Source: Lomentospora prolificans (Eukaryota; Ascomycota; Sordariomycetes; Microascales; Microascaceae). Taken from it: a stretch of 64,000 nt of DNA. Where the stretch lies: NCBI GenBank assembly GCA_029532625.1, contig JARFXM010000011.1, positions 1,364,001-1,428,000 of the forward strand, read 5' to 3'. Positions within the stretch are counted from its first letter, which is position 1. Each line of letters starts with the position of its first letter. The translations under genes were made by a program, and so were the position numbers. The notes under the pieces were generated by a model that ran no database searches, was not told the DNA's origin, and saw only the letters and a list, made by a program, of their open reading frames with translations. Shown piece after piece: positions 33,133-45,132 of this stretch.

Positions 33133-36100
33133 ATATAAAAGATATTTTTTTTTTTTTAAAGTTAAAAGGTTAATTAGAAGGAAATATAAATAGAAATATA
33201 CTAGTTTATATATAAGGAATCTATATTAAGGAAATAAGTAGAAATATACTAATTTATATAAAGTAGATTAGAATTTATCTTAGTATTTTAGATATTAAAG
33301 CTTAATAAAATCTATTTACTTTTATTTTTTCTTTCTTTTCTACTTCTTAATTTTAAATAGTTATAGTTAATATAATTTACCTAATAATTAATCTTAAATA
33401 CTTATACCTAAATATTAAAGAATAGTTACTCTAAAAAAACTTTAAAAAAAAATACTTTAATAACTTTTAACTAAATATAGTATCTCTTATATAAGAATAA
33501 CTTTATACTAGTAATTATAATTATAGAATCTTATATAAGAGTATAATTCTATAAAGATCTTAGACTCTCTCTACCTACTTATCTAGGAATTATTTTATTA
33601 AAGACTATAAGAACTAATACTATTCTAAATACTTTTATATAAAGGATATATAATCTTAAAATTCTAGCTTACTAATATTTATAAAGAGATAAGCCTTTAC
33701 TACTAGCTTATACTAGAATAAGATAAAATTACTTAAAAATATATAAGATTAGTATTTTCTAATTAAGTAGAAAAAAATAGTCTAATTAAAGGTTTTAGGA
33801 GAAACTACTTTTATATATAGTTTTAATAAAAGTAATATATTATTAGTTAAGACTTACTCTATTCTATTTACTATAATATCTATCCTAAAATAATTTAAGT
33901 AAGACTAAATAAATTATACTATAAATAATTAGGTTATACTTATACTAGACTAAACTTTATCTAATCTTTTAATATATATAATAAACTAATACTATATAAA
34001 ATAGAAATCTATACCTATATTAATACTTATTCTTAATATATTACTTAGTTTTATATTAGGATCTTAGCTTATATATAATAGAGTATATTTAGTTAATATA
34101 TTAAAATAATTATATAATACTAGATTATTCCTATACTAATTTATTTAGATTATAATATTAAGCTAAACCTTATTACTACTACTTATTTTTTTTTATCTTA
34201 AGATTAAATAAAACTAGATCTAGAAATAAATAATTCTATTCTAATTAAGTTTTAAGACTACTAGCTTTAAGGTAAGAGTATTTATAATATTAAGATTAAA
34301 AGCTAGTAGAACTAGCTTTCTTAAGCTTAATCTTATTTCTAGTAAGTAAGTAAACTTCTTTATAAGATATTATTTTAGATACTTATAAGATAGAAATACT
34401 TTATATAGCTTATATTAGAAAACCTCTTTAACTTATTAAGTAAGATTAATTAAATTACTTTATATTACCTCTATATTCTTATTATTTAAGAAGAGTTTAC
34501 TAGATTTATCTAAGTCTAGAACTATTACTATATCTAAATATAGAAAAACTAGCTATATATTATTCTAGGGTAATTATAAATACTTTATTACTCTTTTAAC
34601 TAGTTTTATATATCTAACTATAGTATTATACTAAATACTAGTTAACTTTAAACTTTATAAGAGATAGTAAAGTTAAATCTATATAATCTTAATATATATT
34701 TACCTAAACTAATAATAGAAGTTTATAAATTAATAATAGAATATTTTAGAGATATAAAGCTTCTTACTTATAAAGAAGATTACTTTTTCTTTACTATATA
34801 CTAATTCTTATAAAATAAACTATACTAGTATAAAGTAGATCTAGATATATTAGTCTTAGATAAGTTAGAAAACCTAATTAATAGAATTACTTAAATTAAA
34901 TAAGTATTAGAAAAAAAAGGACTTAATATTAATTATTTAGAATAAGATATTTTAAGTTTAAATAATTTAGAAGAGATACTTTAAAACTAGCTTAATCTTT
35001 TTTCTATATATACTTTTAAGTTACTATACTATTTAATTTATAACCTTAAGCTAGTTATACTTAAGTAAATATATATAAATTTATTATAATTAGTATAGTT
35101 TTATACTTAACTTAATTAGTAATATTTAAATCTAGATCTTAGTATTTAAGTTTAGCTTCCTTTTCTTTAACTTAGTTTAATTTCTTTTATTTTAGTTCTA
35201 TTTTAGTTAAGATACTTTTAGAAGATAAATATTTTAAGGGCTTCTATAACTTTAAAAAAAAAATAATTAGTATAAAACTTTTTTTATAAAAAAAAAAGAA
35301 AAAAAAAAGAATAATATATTTACTAAGATCTTAAGTAGATTCTTCTAAGTTACTTTCCTTCTTTTTTAATATTTACTAGCTTTATATAGCTTTACTAAGA
35401 GCTAGCTTATTCTATTTAATTTCTATAAAGAAAAGAAGTAAGATATAATATATACCTAACTTAACTTTATCTTTAGCTTAGGTTATTATAATAAGTTTAT
35501 AAATAGTTTAGGTTTAAGTAATTATTAATATATATAATCTAATCTAAGAAGAGGTACTATACTAGGGAATTAGGTAAGTTTCTTATAAAAAATTTTAAAG
35601 ATTAATTTCTAGATTAAACTTATAAATAATTAATTTAAGTATTTTATAATAGTTTAAATATTATTAGTATTAATTAAAAGCTTTTAAGATTAGGAAGCCT
35701 TTATATAAAGCTAGTACCTTTAAGTACTATTTTAAAATAAGTTATATAACTCCTTTAAAAATATATTCTAATATATAAAGCTAAAAAGATAAGAAAATTT
35801 ATAATAGCTCTCTCTTTAGTTCTTAGTTCTAAATAGTACTAGTTATTCAAGTTTATATAGTAATTTCTAAAGCTTAGGAGAAGTTAATAGTATCTAGCTA
35901 TCTTTACTATAGGATATATAATATAAAAAAAGTTAATAGTATTATTATTAAATAAGTTAGTAATATATTAGGTAAATAGGTAAGATTAAAAATAAGATTA
36001 CCTAATTTTATAAGACTTTCTTTAAAAATTAGTAGTTACTTTTTATAGAAGCTATAAAAATCTTATAATAGAGCTTTATACTAAATCTTAATATATATAA

Positions 36101-36320
36101 AACTAGTTTAACTAGACTAGTAATACTTTAGTATTAGTAGTACTATAGTTAATAGGTTTTTAACCTAGTAGAGGTAGTATTATATAAATTTATAGTTTAC
36201 TATTAAATTTTTCTTTTTATATTAAGAGAATTAGGGCTTAAATAATATAATAATATTAAATAATATTGAATTTTATTTAACTAGAAGTGTAAGTATTTGT
36301 ATAGATAGTGTGTGTGTATG

Positions 36321-36373
36321 GAGGGGTTAAGGCTGAAAAATTTCAAAAGTTACAAATTCGCTACAGGCTTCCG
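36321..36373 (-). repeat. Right terminal inverted repeat
   Basis: 53 bp ending CTACAGGCTTCCG, the better preserved arm of the pair. The neighbouring ~55 bp inside the element (about 36265-36320) also retain TpG and a short (TG)n run. Confidence 0.85.
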
Positions 36374-36375
36374 TA
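36374..36375. repeat. Right TA target-site duplication
   Basis: TA directly follows the right inverted repeat, mirroring the TA on the left. Confidence 0.5.
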
Positions 36376-36699
36376 CCCACTCGCCAGGCCAGCACAGCAC
36401 ATGAATTCCTTCAGCACTGGCTCGCTGCCCATGTGTCACGGGCCACTTTAGTAATCTCCCCAAAATTGCTAGCTGTGACTTCATCAACGATTATTATCCA
36501 CGCCCGCCAAACAAAGCATGCACGCAATGGTTGTCTCCGTCCCGCCCACTAATCAACTCTCATCTATCCTCACCCTCCAGTCGCCCTTCTCCCCCGACGA
36601 AATCTCTGTTTGTGCGTGCTTCCACGCCAACTTCTCTGCGGGTGGTTGTCGCAGAAAAGGTGCCCTGTCCTTGGAGAATGACAACGCCGCCCCCGAAGC
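36376..36699. other. PFA5 upstream region
   Basis: Normal-composition DNA between the transposon and the PFA5 start codon. It must hold the PFA5 promoter, unless transcription starts within the transposon. No TATA box stands out. Confidence 0.45.
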
Positions 36700-38209
36700 A
36701 TGTCCTCTACAACTAGCACATCCTGCGGTGTGCGATGGATAACGCGACTCGTACCTTGTTTCCTCCTTGCAATCGTCATCTACGCTACATACGTTGTCAT
36801 AGCCCGCATCTGTGGTATGTGGTTATTATGTGCTACTAGGAATACTCTTTTCCAAATATTTGGCTAGCTACGGGCAGTCGAGATGGACTAGAAGCTAGAT
36901 CGCTAACCAGCTGCACGACAGTTGATTACCTTTTGCGCGAACGACACGAGACCGGGCTCGCCGCCGCGTTTATAGTCCTATACTTCATCTTCTTCTTCCT
37001 CGGCATCACTTGCTACATCCGCACTATTTGGGTCATCAAGAAGGACCCGAGCCTCGTTCCTCTCGAACCTAATTCGCGGGGGGCCCAGGTCTTACGAAGC
37101 CGTGAACATCGCCGTCACAAGGGTCTGAAATCAGTGTTTGGCCGGCCCTACAATGATGAAGAGTCTAGCATAGGATACAGCCCTCCCGACGCAAATCCCG
37201 ACAGCCCTGGTCTCGAAAGGTTCTATAGTAAAGATGTCTTTGTTTGCGAGAGTGACGGGCGGCCAAAGTGGTGCCATGACTGCGGCCAGTGGAAGCCAGA
37301 CCGGGCCAGTCATTCACGGGAAATCGAGCGCTGCGTGAGAAAAATGGATCACTATTGCCCATGGGTAGGCGGCATGGTAGCCGAAAATTGTAAGTCGCTG
37401 CGATACATACAGCCTGACGATTTCCAAGCCTGTGTTCTCTCTCTCTGACCTGGCCCCTGTGATGATTAGCCTTCAAGTTTTTTGCCCAATTCACATTTTA
37501 CGCATGGCTGTTCTGTGCCGTAGTGCTCTCTGCCACTGCTTACACAATTGCCAAGCAACTCGAAGATGGCGGTGTCCCGGACGGGCATACTTTTGCCATT
37601 TTAGTGCTATCCGGCTTCCTCGGCTTTTTTAGCTGCGCCATGTCAGGGACGGCCCTTCGTTTCATCTCAAAGAACATGACGAATGTGGATCTCCTTAAAA
37701 AGCAGATGAGCTACCAGCTCGCCGTCAGGGTACCGCTTGGAACACCACCCACAGAGAGGTTTATGACGATTACCTATCCGCTACCCAGGCTTGCTTCCGT
37801 TCAGCAACAATGGCAGCCTCCACAGCCTCTAGCATCCAGCCAGGCACAGCAGCCTACCGCTCAAACCAATGGCGAGGCGGAAAGTCAACTGCCAACGGAG
37901 ACGGACGAAAATCCTTCAGCTCTGCGCGATAGACTTGCCCAACGGACCTTTGCCATTCTTCGTACTGAGCCTGGGGAGAACCCGTGGGATCTCGGCTACA
38001 GACGAAACTGGATCGAAGTTATGGGTAGCTCCCCCATCGGTTGGTTCCTCCCAATCACAAGATCCCCATGCACGGCCCATGATAATCTAGAAAGCGAATA
38101 TCCGTATGGCCCGGTCCTAGCAGATCTCAAGGCTCGTTATGGCCTCGACCCGAAGCCATGGACGGATAAGGAGCAGGGTATTGAGTTACGGGACCAAACA
38201 AGGCGTTAA
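36700..38209 (+). CDS. PFA5: DHHC-type protein palmitoyltransferase PFA5
   Basis: Three exons, 36700-36814, 36922-37389 and 37470-38209, encode 440 residues. Two membrane spans lie near residues 17-38 and 48-72. The Cys-rich domain follows (CHDCGQWKPDRASHS, RCVRKMDHYCPWVGG) with the active motif D181-H182-Y183-C184. Two more spans follow (about 195-220 and 230-255), then a long cytosolic tail with Gln/Pro-rich sequence and ENPWDLGYRRNWIEVMG. The Asp-His-Tyr-Cys variant of the DHHC motif is known from yeast Pfa5, Akr1 and Akr2 and is active. Without ankyrin repeats this is Pfa5, which S-palmitoylates membrane-associated proteins at the plasma membrane or Golgi. Intron 1 has a cgctaac branch site at 36901. 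The gene starts only 326 bp from the transposon. Confidence 0.93.
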
Positions 38210-39059
38210 GATGCTAAAGTGTAGTTTCATTTATCGCAAGGTCCGTAGGGGGTTGCTCGGTTTCCAGGTTACGGAGCCCGGTTGGCTTTGGCTTTGCTCA
38301 CGCGTCTAGATTAGCGATTCAGCATTTCGTACTTATTCCCCCGGGGGTTTTCTTCGTGTCTTGGAGCATAGAGAAGGAGTTCAGTATGGATGCGGTTTCA
38401 ACGGAGTTTTCCGGGTCGGGTTATAGGCCAGGGTTTTGATTGCGCCTGGCCTTGACGGGCAAAAACATATGACGACGCACACGGAATGTATATATATCCA
38501 TATATATATACCACCTTTAGTTTAATGTTAATTGAGATACCTACACCCAAACTCGGCCTGGTTTGTAGTCGGCTCGCGATCCTGAGAACGAAAAAAAATG
38601 CCTTCGCCAATTGTTGAAGCTGGCCACTGGGTCTGGAGTGGAGGTTGCTGGCAATGCTCCAGTGACAACAACTATCACCGGCCTGTGGTATTGCCCTACT
38701 GCTGGCTACACCCCACGCTAGCACTGACCTAACCTTGGGACCTTGGAAGCCAGCCAGCTGACTGGCAGTGCTCAACCTGGCCAGCTGTGTGCCAGCGCAC
38801 CAACCTGCCCACTAAATCCCCCCCAACACACTGGGCAAGGCTTAATTTTCGACGTCCATCACGTCGACTGACGAAGAGGGGCAGCTTCGATTCATGTGAT
38901 AACGACGGCATTTCCTCTCATCCATTCACTCATCGTCCGTCACCTTTCCACCCAGCACTCTTATTCAGCTCGCACTCTTCTCCCTCCTGCTATTATCCGG
39001 GACTCACACCCGCCACAACCACATTCGCATCCTCACCAAATCACCCTCACCAGCCCTCA
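38210..39059. other. Intergenic region
   Basis: Spans the PFA5 3' end and the polymerase eta promoter. It holds a TATA-rich alternating stretch near 38488-38510 and imperfect GCCAGC/CTGGC inverted motifs at about 38745-38800. No gene is supported. Confidence 0.45.
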
Positions 39060-39140
39060 ATGTCCGCCGCATGCACTAACTCGTTCACGCTCAACTTCGG
39101 CGCCTTCTCGCCCCCTTCTACGCTCTCCTTTTCTCCTTGA
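39060..39140 (+). promoter_or_regulatory. Upstream ORF of polymerase eta gene
   Basis: ATG at 39060 opens a 26-codon frame ending in TGA at 39138-39140, 36 bp before the polymerase ATG. If the transcript begins upstream of it, translation of the polymerase would need leaky scanning or reinitiation. The transcription start is not known. Confidence 0.35.
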
Positions 39141-39176
39141 GACGCGGCCTCTGTCTAGCGTAGCCTCTGTGCTAAG

Positions 39177-41496
39177 ATGGCGTATAGTTCGCAGTCGATG
39201 CAGCTGTCCGCGTTCACTCACCGGCACCTTTCCCAGATGGCGTCGTACTCCACCGCCACGCCGCTCCGTGTCATTGCTCACATCGATCTTGATGCCTTTT
39301 ACGCTCAGTGCGAAATGGTGCGCTTGGGAGTCTCGGAGGATGTTCCTTTAGCGGTTCAGCAATGGTATGAGGTCTCCCTATTTCACATTGAAAGGAAAGG
39401 AATTCCATCATGTGTGGGTTAACGGGGGATAGATATATGTTATCCCGGTATACAACCAAAATAACATCTGACGATGTATATCTAGGCAAAACCTAATAGC
39501 CGTAAACTACCCAGCTCGCAAATTCGGGATAACAAGACGCACAAACATCACCGAAGCCCGCAAGCTCTGCCCCCACCTCGTCGCACAGCACGTAGCCACC
39601 TGGCGCGAGGGTGACGATAAGTGGTCCTACCGCCCGGACGCCGCCGCCAACATCGCCCGCGATAAGGTCTCCCTAGATCCTTACCGCCTTGAGTCCCGCA
39701 GGATTCTCACCGTCATCGAGGAGGCGCTCCCGCAGGCGCCCTTGCAGAGGATCGAAAAAGCTGGGATAGACGAGGTCTTCGTTGACCTCTCGGCCCACGT
39801 CCACCACGTCCTGCTCGCGCGGTTTCCAGAGCTTCAGGACGCCGCTGGTCCAGGCGCCGACTTGTCTAGGAATCTGCCCCCTCCGCCTGTGACAGCTTTA
39901 GACTGGAACTCAGATCACCTGGTGGCGCTGGACGAGGCGGAGGAGGCCAGGGATCCCGACTGGGACGATGTCGTGCTAAGTATCGGCGCCGATATTGTGC
40001 GGGACGTGCGGGCTAGAGTCCGGGAAAGGCTACACTATACGTGCTCCGGTGGAATCTCTCACAACAAGCTCCTGAGCAAGTTGGGCTCTGCCCAGAATAA
40101 GCCGAATAAGCAGACCGTCATCCGCAGCCGCGCCGTCACAACATTTCTCGCCACCATCAAGTTCACCAAAATGCGCAACCTTGGCGGCAAGCTCGGCGAC
40201 CAAGTTGCGTCCGAATTCGACACAGAAGAGATCAATGAGCTTCTATCTGTGCCTCTAGTCAACCTGAAGGCCAGGCTGGGGCAGGACACGGGTCTATGGG
40301 TCTACAATACTATTAGAGGCATAGACCATAGCGAAGTCAACCCGCGCACCAAGATCAAATCCATGCTCTCGGCAAAATCCTTCCGCCCGCCCATCCACAC
40401 ACGTGAACAAGCGGAACGCTGGATAAAGATCTTCGCGGCAGATATATTTGCACGCTTAGTAGTAGAAGGCATTCTGGAGAACCGGCGGAGGCCCAAAAGT
40501 CTAACCCTCCATCTGAGGCATAACGGCCATACTCGTTCTCGCCAGACTCCCATTCCTCCTGGCAAGCCGTTAAATGAGGCCGCTCTTGCGGCCTTGGGAA
40601 ATACACTTCTCACGCTAATCATGTCGGAAGGAGAGGTTTGGCCGTGCCTCCACATGAATATGAGTGTAAGCGGTCTTGAAGATGGTGTCACCGGGAACTT
40701 AGGCATCGGCACCTTCCTTATGAGGGGAAGCGATGCTCGAGTACTAAACGACGTCTCGAAACCGTTGCTTCTTGAAGAAACTACTAGCCTTGTCGAGCTA
40801 AACGCAGGACACACGGATAGCGCCATGAACAATCTGGAAAGAAAGCGCCGGCACTCGGGAGGCAGCAATATCGAGCACTTTTTCGCGAAGCCAACCACGC
40901 CGGAAAAGACCGATGGCCCCCATCATTCTACATATCAGCAACCAAAAAGCAACGTAATTTATAATAGTAATGAGCCCAATCATGATGCTCCAAGCAGTCT
41001 AGCCTCGGGACTTTACTTGGGGAGGGTGACGCACCCTGACACTATACACAAGACTCCGGGCAATTTCATGAGGCACAGCAAGCAAGATTTATCGGCAAGG
41101 GAGAACATGGTCATGACACCGGCCCATAGATGCCCAAGCCATTTCAGCCAGACCGCAGCTGACGAGAAGGAACGTCCTGCATCGTATACGTGCAGCAAGT
41201 GCAGTACCCCCTTCTCTAACTATATGGATCTGCAGAGCCATAATGACTGGCACGTCGCCATGGATCTCCAAGAAAGAGACGCCCGGGTTGAGGAACGTGT
41301 TCGTTCAGCATTTGCTGGCCGAGGAATTGGCGACCTTGGTCAGAAGCCCGGCGCCAAGAGCGGTAAGTCTAGCGGAAGAAAATTAGCAAGTGGATTAGCT
41401 GCGTCATCCTCGACCTCCACATCGGGAAGACGGGGTCGTGGTCGTGGGACGAAGCCGGGACTAGAACCGGGCCAGAGGCGCCTGGATTTTGGTTAA
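39177..41496 (+). CDS. RAD30: DNA polymerase eta (Y-family translesion polymerase)
   Basis: Two exons, 39177-39364 and 39486-41496, encode 732 residues. Y-family motifs are clear: HIDLDAFYAQCE with catalytic D37 and D39, the NYPARKFGITR finger segment, and GIDEVFVDLS with D158 and E159. Also present are CSGGISHNKLLSKLGSAQNKP, the KMRNLGGKLG helix-hairpin region and a little-finger domain (about 300-420). Near the C-terminus a ubiquitin-binding zinc finger (UBZ) has C632-x2-C635-x12-H648-x3-H652. The protein ends QRRLDFG, a degenerate PCNA-interacting peptide. Pol eta copies accurately past thymine dimers and is recruited to ubiquitinated PCNA. Another in-frame Met at 39237 could also serve as start. 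The long insert around residues 180-215 is an Asp/Glu-rich loop typical of fungal forms. Confidence 0.95.
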
Positions 41497-44400
41497 CACA
41501 AGGGATCCATCGTTCGTTGGTGGAGAGATATCTGAGACAACGCCTTATCCCAACCGCGCGACACCTTTTGTCCCGCCGAGATGTCGACATCCGTAGATGG
41601 CCTCGGGACACCAACAGCGAGCGGTCCACGGTTCAGGTGCCCAAACTGTGCGACGTTGCGGCCTTGTTTGACAGGCTTGCACATTTTCCCATTGGTCTTC
41701 CATAGTGGTCTCGATTGAAAGAGGTCAAACATCGCCATGACGATGACGAACCCGTTTTGTTGAGAATAGACCTGCACGGCTTGCTTCAGAGACAGGGCTC
41801 GGGGAGCAAGGGATATAAAGAAATTCCTGCAAAGGACGAACAGAGGCATTGCAGCATTCCCTCAGCAGCGTACTGCAAGTTGGTGAGGGCAGCATCGTGG
41901 ATTGACTATGTTGGAAGCCTAAGCTGCATACCCCTCTGAGGGCAACATCGTGTTTTGTCGACCTGTGGTAGGGACAGTACGCGGTTGGTCCATCGAGTTC
42001 AGCCATGGCTTCTTCGGATGTATGCGGGTTATGCAGTACGGTCTCGCAATATGCTCCGCACTCCCATCGCCGCGTCGTATTAACATAGGGAGATGCGAAA
42101 GAGCGGCCCAACCGCAGACATTTACTAGCTACCGGGGGGTTCCTAGTCAGGGTCCGACGCTTCTTCGGGCTTTCGTTTTCTCTGCTGCTGCCCTAGGGCT
42201 TACACCGACACTTACAGGCTTAGAGACTGGCTGGCCAAGAGTCGTTTCCCATGGGCTGGTTTTCGACGTGAATGTTAAGATTTAACGTTGGGCGGCAACG
42301 TTTGTACCGAGCTTGTTTGGGATATGCCATCGCTTTGTGTCCTGGAGGAGCACCGTCTTACTGAGAGGCTGTTTCCAATACTGAAAACCCTCTCACCTAT
42401 ACCTTGGAATAAAACACCAGGGGGCAAGCTAAAATGAATCCGGATCTCTGCGTCCGCTGTTTGATATTATTACGGTATGGCAGCAAGACACGCCAATTTG
42501 AAGATAGCACGGCTTCAAGTGCCTGAGCGAGCGTTCAAGGGAGTGCACGGGATCAGGCAGGTGATCTGAAGGAATAGTGAAGTCCTTGGTGTTTGGTGTC
42601 TGGTGCCCATGTACAACATCGATCTACCCCATGGAGCCACTGGCGGGTATTGATACGGTTTGACCGATTCGCTCTGAATCTGATATAATAAATGGGACAT
42701 GTGGCATCCCCAAAGCGAGCAATCTGCTAATCCTCTAAGACATATTTGGTGAGATGACAACCCGAACGTCATGCCGGCAACCGGCTTTTCGGTGGTTGCG
42801 CATCGTGATTGGTCGTGCGGGTTGGTTAGGCATGGATGCGGTTGACTGTGGATGTGTCGGGCATCGATTGGCGCGTTTCCTTGACGGAACCACAGAACCT
42901 CGAGGTTGGGGCAATTTCTTCTTGCCCTTTTTCTCCTTTTCGTCACTGCAAGGCATTGCTACCCAACTAGCAACGGTGGCGATGAACGGTGATGGGATGA
43001 ATAGATGGATGGATGCTCACGGGGTGTTAGATACCACTCCCTCCCAACGGCCACAAGCATCCATGTCACTACCAACGCACAGCGGACTCGCTGCGCTTTC
43101 GTTCACGAGTACTTGGTAATTGGTAGAAGAAGCAGACAGATGTGCATCATACCATCCTGCTCCAGACACGTTTCCATCGCTGTTTGGAGTCATCGTCTGT
43201 TGTTACATGCCAGAGTGGGTACTGCACATTCTAAGGTGCTCGTCGTGGGCTTTTCGATGAGTCAATCCGAACCCGGACAAGAGCAAATGCTGTGGTTATT
43301 AACAAGCCATTTGGGACGGATTCTCTTCTGTTGGGACCTCGAGGTCCCCGTTAGGATTGCGAGTGGGGAGCTCAAGACGCTGGGCCGATCTGGGTGTATT
43401 AAAGGAGGGGACAAGTCGTAGGTATTTCCATCTTGTAGACCTTGCGTGCTGTTCTGGCCATTTTCCTTTCTAGCACCCACTGCCCGTCTCAGACGTTGAA
43501 GGATCGAAGGGCAAGCATCCTGGACCCAGACGTCGAGGACATCCTGTCGTCCCTGTCACACAAACTCTTTTGCACTGAAGCAGAAAGCCAGCCTCATCAA
43601 CCAACTCCGTTTCCTATTCCTAATCCGGATCACCGAAGGTGCCTTCGTTTTTGTTCCGCTGGCATGCTGCAGAGGAAGGAAGTGCACACACCAAAGATCC
43701 TGCCACAGACTAGAACCCGCACTGGGCCTGATGTACATCAGCAACCACGAAAGCACATGCGGTACTTGTTGCGATGTAATTCTTTCCTCACAGAACCACC
43801 AGAAGCGCAGCTTTACTCTCTACCCAAGCCCATTCGATTGGTATGAAGATACCCTCTCCTGATTTTAGGACGGGTTTCAAGCAAAAAAAGAATAAAACAT
43901 ATTTTTTCTCCCTTTATTCCTCATACTCTCACACTCATCATTGCCTCCTTTCAGCTGCGAAGCCTTGGCCGTCAACCTCCCATCTCTGACGGCTTGGACA
44001 CGGTCGAGAAACAAGTACGGCGGGTACTTTACCAACTGTCCAAGTTATAGAGAGTGACTTTACCGCTTGACTGGGTTGACATTGCCCAAACGGCACCAAT
44101 CGATGCAGAGACGACGAACTGCCCTCTTACAAGTACCGTCCACAGCCATTTCGGACCCTCCGCCCAATTTGTCAAAAACGGCCCCGTCCCCTACCGTTTT
44201 TGTTCTACCAAACCACCAGCACCTCTTCCAAGGCAGGAAACATCTCATTCCGTTTCTCCATTAATCGTAGTCACTCAGACTGCCGTGGGGAACCGGAAAC
44301 CAGAATTAGCGAAACAGCTAATACGGTAACCGAAAACGCTGACCGGACTGGATGTGCTTCGATGCAGCCATCATTCCACCACAACCTACCATTCGCCCTC

Positions 44401-45101
44401 TCATTGACCAAGGCCTTCCCTCCAGGCCCTTTCCCACCAGTCACTTTCTCATCTCCACCTTCGTTTCTGGCGGCCTGCACGATACTGCCATACACGAGAC
44501 AGAACTCTGCCTAACAGAACCTGGATTATCCGCCACCCTGTTCAACTCTAGCTGTGTTTTCTGTACCTCGACTTACCAGGGTTGAGTTAACCCCTCATTC
44601 TCGCCTGGGTATTGCGAAACTCGTCATCGATCGCCCAGTGTGCTAATACAGAAACTGGCCACTCCAAGAGCCTGACACTGACCGAAGAGGAGCCCACAAC
44701 AGAGGAGAAATCCCAGTGTGGCCACCACCCTTTGTTTCTTGTTTGAGTTGTCGCCTAGTCGTAAAGACTGCCTGCGAGGTACTCCATAACGAAGTACAAC
44801 TACAGCAACGTCCCTGCACAGGGGGAGTTTTGCCTCCACTTCTGCCTTTTACCAAAGTCACTGGGCCAGTCATTTTTGCTCCAGCCCTGGTCTGACCCCA
44901 CCAATACTCTCGCCCTTCTAAACCAGCCAACCCCCCCCCCCCCCCCCCTCCTTCTCTTTCTCAGGTTCCCTCTTCACATTCTTTCTTCAACCATCGACTG
45001 AGCCCTGCTAGCCATCACCATCCTACTCTCTCCCCTCACCTTCTTCTTTTTCACCCCTTCCTCCCCCAAGCGCTCTTCGTTCTCTCTCTCCTCAGTTAGC
45101 A
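41497..45101. other. 3.6 kb gene-poor stretch
   Basis: Many overlapping short frames on both strands (e.g. 42515-42946 minus, 43005-43421 plus) but none with family resemblance or convincing splice continuity. A C18 homopolymer is at 44931-44948. The final ~150 bp are the CT-rich leader of the RfeG-like gene. Confidence 0.45.
44931..44948. repeat. Poly-C tract (C18)
   Basis: Eighteen consecutive C. Such runs are prone to replication slippage and to assembly or sequencing error. The exact length should be treated as uncertain. Confidence 0.85.
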
Positions 45102-45113
45102 ATGGCTCGAAGG

Positions 45114-45122
45114 CCCCCCCCC
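45114..45122. repeat. C9 run shifting the upstream start codon out of frame
   Basis: Nine C directly after ATGGCTCGAAGG at 45102-45113. Eight C would put the ATG at 45102 in frame with the RfeG-like protein, with sensible sequence across the join. Either a true polymorphism or a base-calling error. Confidence 0.6.
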
Positions 45123-45132
45123 TACGCAGCCG

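Larger units (their letters stand above)
31732..36373. mobile_element. RIP-inactivated DNA transposon with 53-bp terminal inverted repeats
   Basis: A 4,642-bp element is bounded by 53-bp inverted repeats (31732-31784 and 36321-36373) that match at 49 positions, with TA on both outer sides. Between them the sequence is about 15-25% GC in the lines I counted. It is almost free of CpA, TpG and CpG, and so contains no ATG and no TGA. This is the mark of exhaustive repeat-induced point mutation. No transposase frame survives. TIR plus TA suggests the Tc1/mariner superfamily (fungal Fot/pogo type), but 4.6 kb is long for it, so a nested insertion or another superfamily is possible. RIP acts on duplicated DNA, so other copies probably exist or existed in the genome. 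Confidence 0.8.

Noticed and set aside
31790..36260. Mitochondrial DNA insertion or centromere-like AT-rich DNA
   Set aside because: Bounded by inverted repeats with flanking TA and lacking CpA/TpG specifically, which fits a RIPed transposon rather than simple AT-rich DNA.
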